DNA of 64,000 nucleotides from Halichondria panicea (Eukaryota > Porifera > Demospongiae > Suberitida > Halichondriidae): positions 4,837,378 to 4,901,377 of the forward strand of contig NC_087381.1 in the NCBI RefSeq assembly GCF_963675165.1, given 5' to 3'. Shown piece after piece: positions 34,061-50,100 of the stretch. The position numbers and the translations under genes were made by a program. Each line of letters begins with the position of its first letter. The first letter of the stretch is position 1. The notes beneath the pieces are model-generated. The model was not told the origin of the DNA, made no database searches, and saw only the letters and a list, made by a program, of their open reading frames with translations.

Positions 34061-36618
34061 AAATGTCATGACTCATAATGCTCAATGCTCCTAGTGCATG
34101 CAAGGTATACCTATATTAACCTATTAGCCTCACCAGGAAAACATAATGTAAGTATGACATACTTGTACCGAAACGTGGTTTGTGCTACAACTATACCGTA
34201 GTTGCCGGGATACTCCTCTTTATAAACTCCTGGTCTCACTCATGGGCAAGGCCTAACTATTTTACTAATCAATTGCAATTATTGACGATCTTACCTGCCA
34301 AGCTACAAACGGCCAAAACCTGACCGACCTGACCGACCGCCTGCTACAGCCTTAACCATGGTGGATGTTCTAACCGTGGAACCTCTAAGATTTATCAATT
34401 TTTTTATTCTATGTATTCTGATTATAAGAGGTGCCCTTACTACGGAGACCACATTAAATTTTACATTACAGGGACAGGAATGTTAAACCTAGTTAAACCT
34501 ACTTTTCAGTGATATTCACACATTCCGTACTATAATTATAATTATGCCCTATGCCCTAACCGTACTTTTAGATTTAAGGCGACCGTCTAAATTAGACTCG
34601 TGTATATGCAGCACCATGAATGAGGGCCTCCAACACTTACATGCTTAATGCTAATCGCAGGGCCCCTCTCTCAGTATAACATCAGTATTATACTAGCTTC
34701 CCCAAAACCTAAAGCGTATACATAGTGTGCAAAACGTTTATTGTCACCTTAGTACAATAATATTTATTAGTATTGTTTGTATGACTGTCTTCCTCTCTCA
34801 TGCAGGATGATGCTGAACCTAAATCACAAAAGAAGTGTTGTAAATAATGACCCCTTCCTCTCTAGTATTTGTTTTTATATTATTAGCCTTATAGCTTTAT
34901 TTACCGAAATACACTTTCCTACATACAGGTGAAATGTTTTTAAATGATTTTTATGCCACATTTCTCATTTGCAAGCTGAAGTAGTGAGTCCTTATCGGCT
35001 TATGCTCAATAATTCGCCGCATGTGTATTGTCACATGACTAATTTTTGAGGCACGTCATATCTAAATGTGGGCTTGCCCAATAAACCTGTAAAGTCAAGC
35101 TGAGGGCAAGACAACAAGCAAATCATCACGCCTCTGTAGCTGAGTACATTAATTGGCTGCGTTTCTGACTGACTCTAGATAAGGTGAGTGTGTGTTAGAG
35201 TGATACTCTATCAACTGCTCTGTACTGAGACCTCTCTGTTGATGCATGCACTGTGTGAGGACACTCAAAACTTGACCAGCTAGCTAGCCCATATAGCTAG
35301 GCCACCATGCTATTCTTTAGGGTGGTTTCGTCTGTGTGTCTGGTTTTGCATGCAACTTTTCAGAGGGTTCAAAACAATATACGGTACTGTGTATAGTTAA
35401 TTATGTAGGTGTCGCTATGTGATTATCATATTAATTAGTACAAGTGTATCACAGTGTACTCTTATGGGGAAGGAATATGTACACAGTACAGGTATTGAAA
35501 GTAACGTCTTAAGGTCCTAGTGTGAGAACAGCATGCATTGTATATACATAATTGTAGCATTCAATATCTTCCCTTACTGTTACTGCGGCATAACATACAT
35601 GTACAAGTCATGTAACTTAATTAATTTTTGTTTGCCAATAAATACAATTACTGTATCATCTCTGTGTTTTTATGCTTGGCCTTACGCCTTCTGTGTAGTG
35701 TCTGTGTGTACATAGTGTGTGTGTGGTGTTCGTGTAAACTGTCTGGATCGTTAGCTCTATGTCTAATTACGTGTTTGTGGGGGCGTGTCCTCTGAGAGCA
35801 CTTAGGTGTCCCTAGTGGTGTGTATAGTTAGGTATTAGGGTACCTTACATTCATGTGTTCCTCTGGTGTGTGTGTGATTAGGGTATAGGGTACCTTATGC
35901 TGAGGTGTCCCTAGTGTGTATGTAGTGAGGATTAGGGTACGTTACATTCAGGTGTTCATAACTATTAGGGTAACCTTCGCTCTGGTGTGTGTGGTTAGGT
36001 GTATTATTGTGACATCAGGTGTCTAGTGATTAGATACAGTATACCTGTAAAAGCGTCCATGTACTTACCTTAAAGTCGATCTTCCATAGCATGTGTTTGG
36101 ACCTGCGTTAGAAGGAAACTTCTTAGTTACATAATTTTATTTCTGCCCTATACTCTATACTGTTATCCTTAGTGACCAAGGCAAGGGAGCACAGACAGAC
36201 TGTTGATCTGTCCAAATCACTGTACTGATAAATGGATAAATGTAACCTTCCTCTAGTTTCGAACTATAACTTGACCACAGCTGTAGTTTCCTTGCGTACT
36301 GTACAGTACACCCTACCCCGTACTATGGCGACTATGGTGATCACGTCATAACTTCCTGTACTAAACGTCTACATACACAATTATTATATCATACTGTATT
36401 ACTTCAAAGAAATACTTAATTTTGCTCATTTGCACACCCACTGGTAAATGATACTCCTTAACTTTGAGGGAAAGCAATTGCCCCCAAACACTAAGCACTG
36501 TTCATATAATTATTACGTGTCTGTACAATTTGTGTCTGTACTAGTATGTAACCATAGACACATGCCTGTTACAACTCACGCCCTCGGGCAGAATTCACTG
36601 TATATTCCATACAGTCAT

Positions 36619-36786
36619 TGAGATTAGAATGTGGCTAAGCGTGCCTTCTCTGTACTAGGGTGTCCTGTATCAAGCATATGAGCAGCATTGCCGGTACATG
36701 AGAGATTAGGATGTGGCTAAGCGTGCCTTCTCTGTACTAGGGTCTCCTATGTGTGTCAAGCATATGAGCAGCATTGCCGGTACATG
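36619..36786. repeat. Two-copy tandem repeat, about 83 bp
   Basis: The unit GTGGCTAAGCGTGCCTTCTC ... GCATTGCCGGTACATG occurs twice, with a small length difference near the middle. Confidence 0.8.
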
Positions 36787-37267
36787 CACATCAGGTCGGT
36801 GGTGGTCAGTTGGTACTAACCACATCTTATATAGGCATAGTTGCTGCATAAAAAAGGCAAATGTGTGTGTGTTGAATTGAGATGGAGGATTGAAAATAGC
36901 CAACACTTCTGGTATGTACACTGTATGTGTAGTTGCACAATAATCATTGGTCTCCCTCACACTGTAGGTGACAGTGGTCTTTGACAGTATTATAACCTTA
37001 TATCTGGTCTTTGATCTAGTATCATGTGTACGTGTGATACATGTAACATGTGCGGTAAACTAAGTGCTGTTACATGTACATGTATGTCATGTAATAATGT
37101 TTGGTACTTACCAATTTCTTCGTGCATTCCATCGTTACAGTACGGTCAGTTTAATTACACACATCATTGACATGAATGCTACAAATTAACAATGGATCCC
37201 TCTGAATATAAAGAACACTTTGGGAGCAGTCGTTTGTTCTTTATAGAAAGGCTGTCCCTTAATTACA

Positions 37268-37545
37268 TGGATACCTTAACAGTGGCTGTATTATAGAGGG
37301 TGGTCTGCTAACATAGGTCCAATGCATGCTATGGAGGGACTGTGTGGGCCCATTAACATGGCTGTATTATAGAGGGTGGTCTGCTAACATAGGTCCAATG
37401 CATGCTGTGGAGAGACTGTGTGGGCCCATTAACATAGCTGTATTATAGAGGGTGGCCTGCTACATGCAACATAGGTCCAATGCATGCTGTGGAGAGACTG
37501 TGTGGGCCCATTAACATGGCTGTATTATAGAGGGTGGCCTGCTTA
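37268..37545. repeat. Four-copy tandem repeat, about 76-83 bp
   Basis: The unit GGCTGTATTATAGAGGGTGG ... TGTGTGGGCCCATTAACAT is repeated with few changes. One unit carries an extra CATGCAA. The GGTGGTCTGCT/GGTGGCCTGCT text is reminiscent of pogo/Tc1-like MITE interiors seen elsewhere here. Confidence 0.85.
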
Positions 37546-38383
37546 TAATTATGGTGACCACAATGGACAGGTTTCACTGTACGTACATGTAATACATAAT
37601 ATGCCACATTAAAATGTTCTTCATTTACATGTAGTATTACTCTGTACATTGTAACGTTGCCGCTGTGTTTGCTATACAACCACTGTTTATGGTGCTGATA
37701 AATAAAGTGTTGTCACTCTGGCGCACTAGTTGTGGAAACTCCTTCACTCTGTCAATATCTGCACTTTCTGTTTAGCTCACTACATGTACTGTATATGAGT
37801 GGGTGGGGGAGTACAGTGTACAATGTACAGTGCTGATATGATGCTGGCTCTTACAATGTATCTAGTAATGGTGCTTTCCCCGGCCAATCTTAGCAACATT
37901 CGCATTGCAAATGTTTTTGTGGCCCACTGTATCTGTAGCAATGGTGTAATGTCATTCAGTGGTCACGTGAATATTCTGCACATGTGATAGAGCTACTTTC
38001 TGTGTAGTCATGATTACGAGGCAAAGTGGTGACTGCGTTTTTGTTTAAAAGGTTGTTTGTGGTTTGCAACTCACGCAAAATTGGATGGCATGTGTTTAGA
38101 CGAGTCATGTGATTGAATTCTGTTTTAAAAGAGACTCCTAAATTTGAGCACACAAAAATAAAGGTTTTGAGTGAAATCGTGTCACCACTGGGTACTACTA
38201 CTTGTGAGATAGTAGTTGCGTGCATACTAATACGTCTGTACCATAAAAGTTTCTAGTAAGGCTACGTTACAAGTCAATGTATGGATATTTATACATGTAC
38301 ATGTACAAGTCATCTTTTTGTGTATCTATATACTGATTTTTGCTGATCTATCTGCTCTCAATCTTTCTTTCCATTGCAGCAAA

Positions 38384-42059
<3,676 letters not shown>

Positions 42060-42907
42060 AACTCCTAGAGAACCATTTCACATAATTAGTTTGACTTTTA
42101 GAGCTGTTCTTTTATTATTAAACTTAAACAGATTGGTTGTACAATGTACATCTCATAAATTATTATACTGATTGTTTATTTCACAACTTTATAATTATGT
42201 CCTGTGAACAGGATTATTACTTTGGTTTTCCTTTCAATAATATTGTCAAACGTCCTACTTGACTTGTATATACATGTAAGCATAATGTCGACAGTATAGA
42301 AATGAACGAACAATTAATATATGTACTTGTACGTATGCGCTATATAATAGTTAGACACTGTTTTGGAGGTGTCTGGGATTTAGAAGCCCAAAGGCACTGA
42401 TTTAGTATCCCGAGCGTAGCGAGGGTACTAAAGTGGCTGAGGGCTTCTAAATCACATGGACACCGACAAAACAGTGTCTAACTCATTTAGATACTAGTGC
42501 GCATGCGCAAACCGCTTGACTACAATACAATTACTTGACAACGAAATACTAGGTATACTAAGTAAATTTGCAGGTATACTAAGTCCCATAGTATACCTGC
42601 TCTGAGGCACTTTCCCCATGTACTTCCCATGTAGATCTAGTGTCTAATCATATATAATTATATTATAGCTGCATGCATAATTATGTGTTTGCACTCATTA
42701 ATTGTACTTTTAAATGCATGATAATTATGGTTAAAGTATTACAATATCTTTTTGTGTGTTAAAATAAAAGTAAAGTCTAAAATGAACTAACAACTCTTTG
42801 GGGATAAAAGAAATGCTTCTACATTAATTATAACAATGGAAGCTACAAAAATATGATGCAAGCTATCTAGCTATGTAGTTATATAGAGTAAAAGAGTGCA
42901 GTGTTTT
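42060..42907. other. Rab11-filamin convergent gap with hairpin MITE
   Basis: Separates the two 3' ends. A hairpin element at about 42349-42486 has arms TAGTTAGACACTGTTTTG and the complement CAAAACAGTGTCTAACT. It is followed by GTGCGCATGCGCAAAC at 42498-42513, and a further end-like motif (TAGTGTCTAATCATATATAA) is near 42639. The rest is AT-rich 3' flank. Confidence 0.6.
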
Positions 42908-45900
42908 TCAAAACTTTTTCTTCTTTTTCTTTTTCTCTTCCTTCTCGTAATACACAGGTGCCGCCTGCTCCTCTTGTATTCGAACTTCTTTGCCGCCTTT
43001 TGACTTGGTCTTTGTCGTGACCGTCTTAGTGGTCGTAATCTGAGTTGCACTCGGTGCACCGTATTGCCCTGGATACATCAGCATTTGCCCCTGTGCTCCC
43101 ATCATAACAGGAGCATTGTACATTTCGACTTGTTCAGGAAGTACCATTTTGTTATCTTGTACAGGTTTCTTCTCCTTCTTCTTTTTTGGCGGGCCTCGAA
43201 TGTTGATTTTGAAGGGGCTTCCAGGGATGTTGGCTCCAGACCAGCGAATGGCTATGATGTAATCACCTGGCTGTTTGGGATCATATTGGGCCTTCAAGGT
43301 ACGTTTATCGTCTTCACTAGCAGGGTTAGCATCGATTTTAAAGGCTCCTTTGATGCCGTGCACTCGAATAGTGAGGGTACCAATTCCTGCATTTTTAGTT
43401 TCGATTGCGAAATCACTTATTTCTCCAACTTCGAAACTTGGCTCCAATCCAGGACCAAACGCTTTCACCATGCCTGCATTGGGGCCGGGATGGACTCGAA
43501 TCTTGAATGGACTCCCAGGAATGGGAACTTGGGACCACCAAACGTGAGCGCTGTATTTGCCTGGTTCGGGGACATCCCATTTCATCGAGTAAACACCTCT
43601 GTCGTTTGCGGTGTACACCTTTGGCTTGAGATCATCCGGGCCTTTGATCACAACTTGTAGCTCGCCTTTGCCAGCTTGTTGCGTGTCGACAAACATATCG
43701 AGTGGTGTCCCGGCAATGTGGAGGGAGTTGGGGTGAAGTGCAGGTCCGTAGGCTCTGCATTTAGCAGCGTCAGGAGGAGGTACCACGTCCAGTTTGAAAG
43801 GACTACCAGGGATCTGCTTGCCATAGAACTTTATCTCGATGACGTAAGCTCCGGGTTCAGGTGCAACGTATGTCACCTTGTAAACACCATCGTTGTTATC
43901 GACAATTTCAACTGGTGCTGTGTTGCTCATTCCCTTTACGCTGACATTCAATCCATCTGTTTTCTTCAGTAGGCCTTTCTCGGGAGCTATGATATCAAAA
44001 CTTGTCTCGACTTTAGCAATTCCTTTCTTGAGCCCCTTCCCAGTTGCACTGCACGTATTTGCATCAGGTGCTGGACTGATTTTCATCGTGAAAGGACTGC
44101 CTGGAACGTGTCCCCCTCCCCAAAGCACGTCCATTTCGTGTAGACCGACCTCCCACGGTACGAAACTCGCTTCGTAACTGTCATCTCCTTTGTCTTTCAC
44201 TTCTGGTGTGTAGAAGGCACTCGGACCTCGTGGTTTGATGTTCGGTTTTGATTTTCCGGCTGTCTTTGGGTTGGCTTTGAGTGTGAATACGATTGGTTCG
44301 CCCACTTTACCGGTACCTTTTTTTAGAGCGTCTCCGACAACAGCACACTGGCTAGCATCGCAAATGTTCACTCTGAAAGGAGATTGAGGAATATAAGCGC
44401 CCGCCCATTTGGGCTCTACGAGTGCTTCACCAATTTTCTTGGGATCGACTGTCACCTCGTACTGATCATTATCCTGCTCGACACACTCATTTGATATCAC
44501 GGGGGTTGAAGCCTTGCCTTCGTCAAATGTGCATGTTAGTTTCGCTTTTCCGGCACCACGGGTTTTCACTTGGAACGATTCAGGATGGCCAACCTGCATA
44601 TCTTTCGGAATGTCTCCGAAAATCTGGCACTTGCTGGGATCGGCTACAGGCAGTGAGAATGGACTACCACTGATATGCTCTCCTTGGAATGCAGCAAACA
44701 CTTCGTATGTGCCTGCTTCTGTCGGAACAAACGTTGCCACCAAGTTTCCATCTTTTTGTGCTATCTTGACAGAAGTGTCAGAAGACGGACCGTGAGCTGT
44801 GATTTTGATGTCCTTGGCTAGATCGCTAGCATTGTGTGCAATATCGACACCGAATGTAATAGGTTCGTGAACGATAGCAGAACCTTTGGGTAGACTCGGA
44901 ACTTTGAGAGAAAACTCTTCTGGGGCGGCATGAAGCTTGGCATTTCGGAACTGGCTGAGGTAGGTGGCGACAACAATTTCGTCCACTTCTGGATTAGCAA
45001 GCTCTGCTGCACCGACTGGGGGCTCAATACTAAGCCTGTTCTTTATGAGTTTGATCTGCTTGGTGAGGTTTTCGATAGCGTCGGTTGGGTCCATCGACTC
45101 CCACTCTGGACACACTCCAGAAAAGCATGACTCTACCAAAGCGCCGAGGTTGATACCATTGTTCCAATCGGTCGACAGATTCTTGATGTTCCTCTCCGGA
45201 ATTTTCTTTCTGATCCAATCCAAGAGCTGTTGGTTTGCTGGATCGAAGAAGTAAGAGAGGTAAGTCATCACACTGAGCTCGTCAACATCTGGATTGTTGA
45301 GATCGGCTGGGCTGAGAACTTTCGGAATGTCCATGAGTCGTTCTGCTAGGTCCATTCCGAGGCTGTTGTTTTCTAGACCTTCCTTGGGATTGAGGGCCAG
45401 ATGGTTAGGGCAGGCTCCGGGACGCAGCTTGTCCACCACTCCACAGACGGCACGTCCATCGTTCCAATTGACACCAAAGTTCTGTGGCATGATTGATGAT
45501 ATAAAGCAACAGTATATATAGTTAGTGGTATACAGGTACAAAACAACTGGCCTAAAGTAAGCTTTTGCGGCTTCTGACATTTTAATACATGCCTGATCAA
45601 ACAAAGCCGCTTCCGAGCCCGCATAAAATGTTGATGAAAAAAGCCTAATAACCAATTTACTTCGTCTGGCCTTATAATCGAAACCCAGGCCTAAATGAGC
45701 AGTTTGTATGCAAAAACACCTTGAACAAGCTAGGAACCGAAAGTTATACAATGCCAAATTATTGTACTGTCAATGAATCGTTGTCCGTGTCTTACCATGA
45801 TTTTGTATTCAGGGATGACAGAGTTGATCCAAGCCAGCATAGCTTTTTTGGTGGACATGCTCTTCCCTTTGCTCTTGATTTGGTATTCTTTGATGAGGGT

Positions 45901-46812
45901 CCATACCAAACCCAAAATGAGCTTGAGGTTGCCTCCGTAGATGTCTTCAGGACCTATGTACATATAAGGCAGCGAACGTAATAGATGGGTGTGTCATTAT
46001 ACTGTTATTCATCAACTTGTTATTGTAATAAAAAGCAGGTATGAATATAGTTTTTATAGCATTCAAGCTATGGTCTGATATGTATGTAAGATTACTGTCT
46101 ACAATGATAGCTATAAAATTATTATTATAATTATGCTAAGTTTAACACACCAATATTGACAAGCTTGATGCCGCGGTCAGCAATAAATCGAAGAGCAGTT
46201 CCGAGGTTTGCTATCATTTGAACTTTATTGCTGGAGTTCTTGGAAAAACGCCCAACCTTATTAGGGGCTGCCAGAAGTTCCAGCAACTCAATCAGCATAA
46301 TGCCATCTTTCAGGTCATCTTCAAACTTCGTAACCTGCATAGGAAAGTGAGATGCACAAAAAGAAGCTGTTGCACCTAGATCTAGATCTGCAATTAAACC
46401 ACTCGATATAATTATAGTTGCTTTACATGACAAAAATTGGCATTATCGAGCTAGCAAAACATATATTTCGAGGGCATAAACGTGAGCTGATTAAGCATGT
46501 ACAGTGAACATTTATGTCCACTAATTTAAATATCATGCACATGCATGCAAGCTGCAAAAAGGCTGCTATTCCGTGAACATTAAATTCGCAAAAACCTTTC
46601 TAATGGGTCATTCCACGAAAGTTTTTATACCCTCAATTTATGCACTCGCTATATGGTATAGTAGAAAAACTCACCTGTCTCTTGGCTACTTTGAGATGGC
46701 CTCTCAGCCTGTCATTGAACCAGTTAGTGAAAGTTCTTTCTTGGATCTTCTTCCACTTGTCACGGTCACCATCTTTGGGGGCTTTTGTTGTCCAAGCTGC
46801 GTTGTTTGCCAT
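42908..46812 (-). CDS. Short filamin with three CH domains
   Basis: Four exons (minus): 46812-46675, 46334-46151, 45953-45796 and 45481-42908, all in phase; 1017 residues. The start MANNAAWTTKAPKDGDRDKW lies in the first exon. CH1 spans about residues 18-125 (KWKKIQERTFTNWFN). CH2 follows (KAMLAWINSV ... NFGVNWNDGRAV), to about residue 235. A third CH-like domain spans about 240-345 (QQLLDWIRKKIPERN, STDWNNGINLGALV). Six filamin Ig-like repeats follow, most ending in the PGSPF motif. A tail ends in a Lys-rich run (EEKKKKKKKF). Filamins cross-link actin filaments and anchor membrane proteins. Vertebrate filamins have two CH domains and 24 repeats; the three-CH layout recalls insect jitterbug. 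Lack of a long rod suggests a short cross-linker. Confidence 0.93.
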
Positions 46813-47171
46813 GCCTGTTGCCTGCAGTTGAAAGCTACTGTTGAAGCGTTTTTTTGCAGATTGTGCTGACACACCCATCAATTTTACAAAAAAGAGGGGT
46901 GGGGCTCGTGCTGCAGCACGTGTGTATTGGTTGTCATGGTAGATCGCTGATAATAAATCGCTAATGAATGCATGATGAATGTTGCTAGTGCGTTTCATCT
47001 AGAACCTGCAGATTGGATTTATTTTGCACAAGGCCAAGGAGCAACTCAGAAAAGAGCTAGTTATTAGCAGTACTGTATATACACAAGAATAAGCACACAG
47101 GATCTAGGACGACTTGGGTTGAATTTATCCCTAAATTGAGTCTACTGCGCATGCCCAGTGTTTCCACTGAG
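46813..47171. promoter_or_regulatory. Shared divergent promoter gap, filamin / ARMH1
   Basis: Start codons of two divergent genes are 359 bp apart, so both promoters must lie here, unless distal 5' exons exist. No TATA box stands out. A GCGCATGCCC motif lies at 47148-47157, just upstream of the ARMH1 start. Promoter function is inferred from layout only. Confidence 0.5.
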
Positions 47172-50100
47172 ATGAGTACCACCATTGATGATGTGAGGAA
47201 TATGCTCAGGAAGTGGGACAAGGTTGGTTTACAGTGCTATGTACATGTAATACGACCTCCTACCAATAGCTACATGGAAGTTTATACTGTATCTATATGC
47301 ATACACCCTATACCGTTACGTGTTACTAGTTCATGGTACGTATCAGTGCAGTAGAATAACCTTCACTTTTTATCTATGAAATCGTTTATTGGGTTGTGAT
47401 AATTTAATAGGGCTCTACGTTGGTTCGTGAGTCCATCCTACGAGGTGTGGTGCTTCAATGTGAGGACAAGACTGGACCAGAGCTGGAGGAGCGGTTCTGC
47501 GACTGTGCAAGTCTGTTTCTGGCCAGACTCACTGCATGGCTAAGGATATCGTAAGTGGAAACCAAGAGCTATTAATTCATTGAGGGTAATAGATGACTAT
47601 TATGTAGCCAATAATTTTTCTGCGGGTACTTATTTTTTGGCTTTGTAATGCACTTGTCAAACTAATGCCCTCCCCCCTACCGGGGATAGGTGGGGATTAG
47701 TTGAAATTGTCTCCCTACCTAGGGGACTTACATGTAAATGTCTAATCCCCACATAACCCCCATGTTGTACTAGGAAGGGATTAGACCATTAACATATAGC
47801 CCAAAGGTAGGGAGATTAGATCATGTGATTGGTCTAATCCCCACCTATCCCCGGTAGGGGGGGGGTGGCATTAGATTGAGATTGACAAGTGCATAAGCCA
47901 AAAGAAAATAACGATAATTTTTGTATGAATTAAATTTTTGTACATTGTAGGTACCAGGAGTGCATGAATTCCTGTAGGTACTAATTATTAACCCGAGGCG
48001 CGCCACGGGTTATAGTAGTCAATCAGTCTGTCAGTCTGTCTGTCTGTCTGTGTATTCTGAGTCTACTCACTTGGATGCGATAGCACTGTGTTTATGCCAT
48101 AGATAGCCTCAACACAACAAGGTAGTAGTTTTAAATTTGGATGTTAAAGCTTCGTTGTCGAATAAAAGCGAGCAAAAGCTAACTTACACGTTGGCAGCTA
48201 GCTAACTACACACGGCCTTTATTCGAGGCACCCTACGTATTTACAGCTGAAGTGATCCCGTACCAGGAACAATGGAAAAGGGTCGCTAAAATAGAAAGCT
48301 AGAATTGTGACTGGCTTGCTGTCTCTGTAGCAGACTGCTACTATACTCCTGGAGCCATACTTCTCTGAGACTCCAAGCTAAAACTCAGCATCTGGTTTAG
48401 TTTTATTGCTCCTGAGTTGCTGTGCATGCTAGACAGCTCAGTCATACATCACTACATGCACTGCATTATATCACTCTTCTGGTTTCTTAATCATGTCACC
48501 AGCTGGCCGAGGGTTTGCACTTTAGTGCTCTAGTTATTATAGTTATAACACCTTGTGTACATAAAAGTATACGTTTATCATTCTCATCCTTAATCTCTCT
48601 ATACATACGTACACGTAGGTACCTGATGGGTACTTGTCTTGATCTGCAGTTGAAGGCTATCACCATATTCATCTCAGCAACTAGTGGGTAAGGTTTCAAT
48701 TGTTTTGCACTTGCACTTGCCTACAAAAAGATTTTATGAATGTTTTCTTAGACCCTAGGTGGTGTTTTTTTTACAGAGGTATGTTTTAAAAAATGATACT
48801 GTTTTTTTACATACATAACCCTCTGTAAAAAAACAGCATCATTAATTTTTTAAAACACACCTCTGTAAAAAAACAGCACCATTTTTTTAAAACCCTCCGT
48901 AAAAAACAGCACCATGTTTTAAAACACACCTCTGTAAAAAAACAGCATCATTTTTTTACTGCTAATTTTGGCGGTGATCACCTCCCATACTATTAGTACT
49001 GTACGTAGCAACATTTAATCTCCCACTAATTAAAGCACTTCATGGCACATACCAAATGTGTCTGTTATTTAACCTCCTACAAAAGCATAGCCCTCTATAG
49101 TAAACCTGTTACCACCAAATGTCTGCTCCCAAAGTGTCTCTAGTCCTTTATTATAATAATTGTTGTCTACTCGAGGCTCTCATCACTGATACTTTCTTAC
49201 CTACCTTGCCCCCCCCCCCTTCCCCATGCAGGCAACACTTCCTGACAGAGTTCCTAGAGGTAGGTGGCATGTTGACAGTGTTGGAGATAGTGGGACTGAT
49301 GACAGCACGCGAGCCGGCCAAGACCGAGTCCATACGATTGCTCTCCGCCATCGCTAACAAGGGGCGGCAGTACAAGGAGCTGCTCTGTGAGAGTTATGGT
49401 GAGAGCTTTTATTCATGAATAGTTATACTGCAGAGAAAGACATCTCAAATCTAGCTTTCTGTGTATTTATTATGCACGCATACAAGTATCGATTTTTAGC
49501 GAGAAAGCTACGTAGATACATGTACACTAATTATAATAATTGTCCTCTATGCAGATGATAATAGGCTACTATAGCTGCCTGTACAGTGTGGTCGTAATTG
49601 TAATATTAGTATATACTATAATAATTGTGTTGATTTATAGCAAGAAATTTGCTATGACTGTATGCATTTATTTCCGTACCCAGGCTTTGTGAGTTTACAG
49701 AATGTTTTGTATAATCACATGCTCCCACTGTAGGTGTGAAGCTGATAGCCGAGTGTCTGGCACTGTCCCAGTCAGAGGTGACTCAGGAAGAGGCCAGGCA
49801 CCTCTTGCACCAGCTCTCAGCAGTGAGTGCATAAGGGGAAGCTGTGTATACACTGTAGACATGTACATGTAGCTATAATTATGTGTGGTGGCCTAGGATT
49901 CTATTTTCCCTAAAGCACACTACCTATTACTTATAATTATGGTTAGACGACTCTTTTAGGACTACAAATTTAACATTCTAAATATCATTTACTATACTTG
50001 GTCTATTTAGCCTCGTCCCCCCCCCCCTACTTCCACTCCTTATTAATTGCTAGAATAAAGGAATTTTTTCCAGTGAAGCTGCGTAGGAGCTTGGCTAATG

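Larger units (their letters stand above)
31119..34847 (+). pseudogene. Decayed 3' half of a Rab11-like gene
   Basis: Three exon relics follow the exon plan of the intact Rab11 gene. 31119-31200 matches exon 5 (NGYAFI, then TSALDATNVELAFNNII) but has four extra bases in the ETSA motif. 33842-33956 matches exon 6 (ends GKTIKPSHALQQ) and is one base out of phase. 34806-34847 matches the last exon and reads DDAEPKSQKKCCK-stop, keeping the two prenylation cysteines. No exons 1-4 are found. It lies about 3.5 kb upstream of Rab11 in the same orientation, so it is probably an old tandem paralogue. A family A repeat (33075-33660) lies between the relics. Confidence 0.7.
34848..38379. other. Upstream region of Rab11, no coding exon
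   Basis: A possible 5' non-coding exon ends at about 35184 at a good donor (GATAAG/GTGAGTG). This is suggested because the first coding exon of Rab11 has an acceptor only 4 bases before its ATG. Degenerate repeats of GGTGTCCCTAGTGTG and TTAGGGTACCTTA type fill 35780-36010. Two tandem arrays are listed separately. Confidence 0.4.

Noticed and set aside
35780-36010. Several TTAGGG-containing units, like telomere repeats
   Set aside because: TTAGGG occurs singly within longer degenerate units (TTAGGGTACCTTA), not as a tandem hexamer array; not an interstitial telomere.
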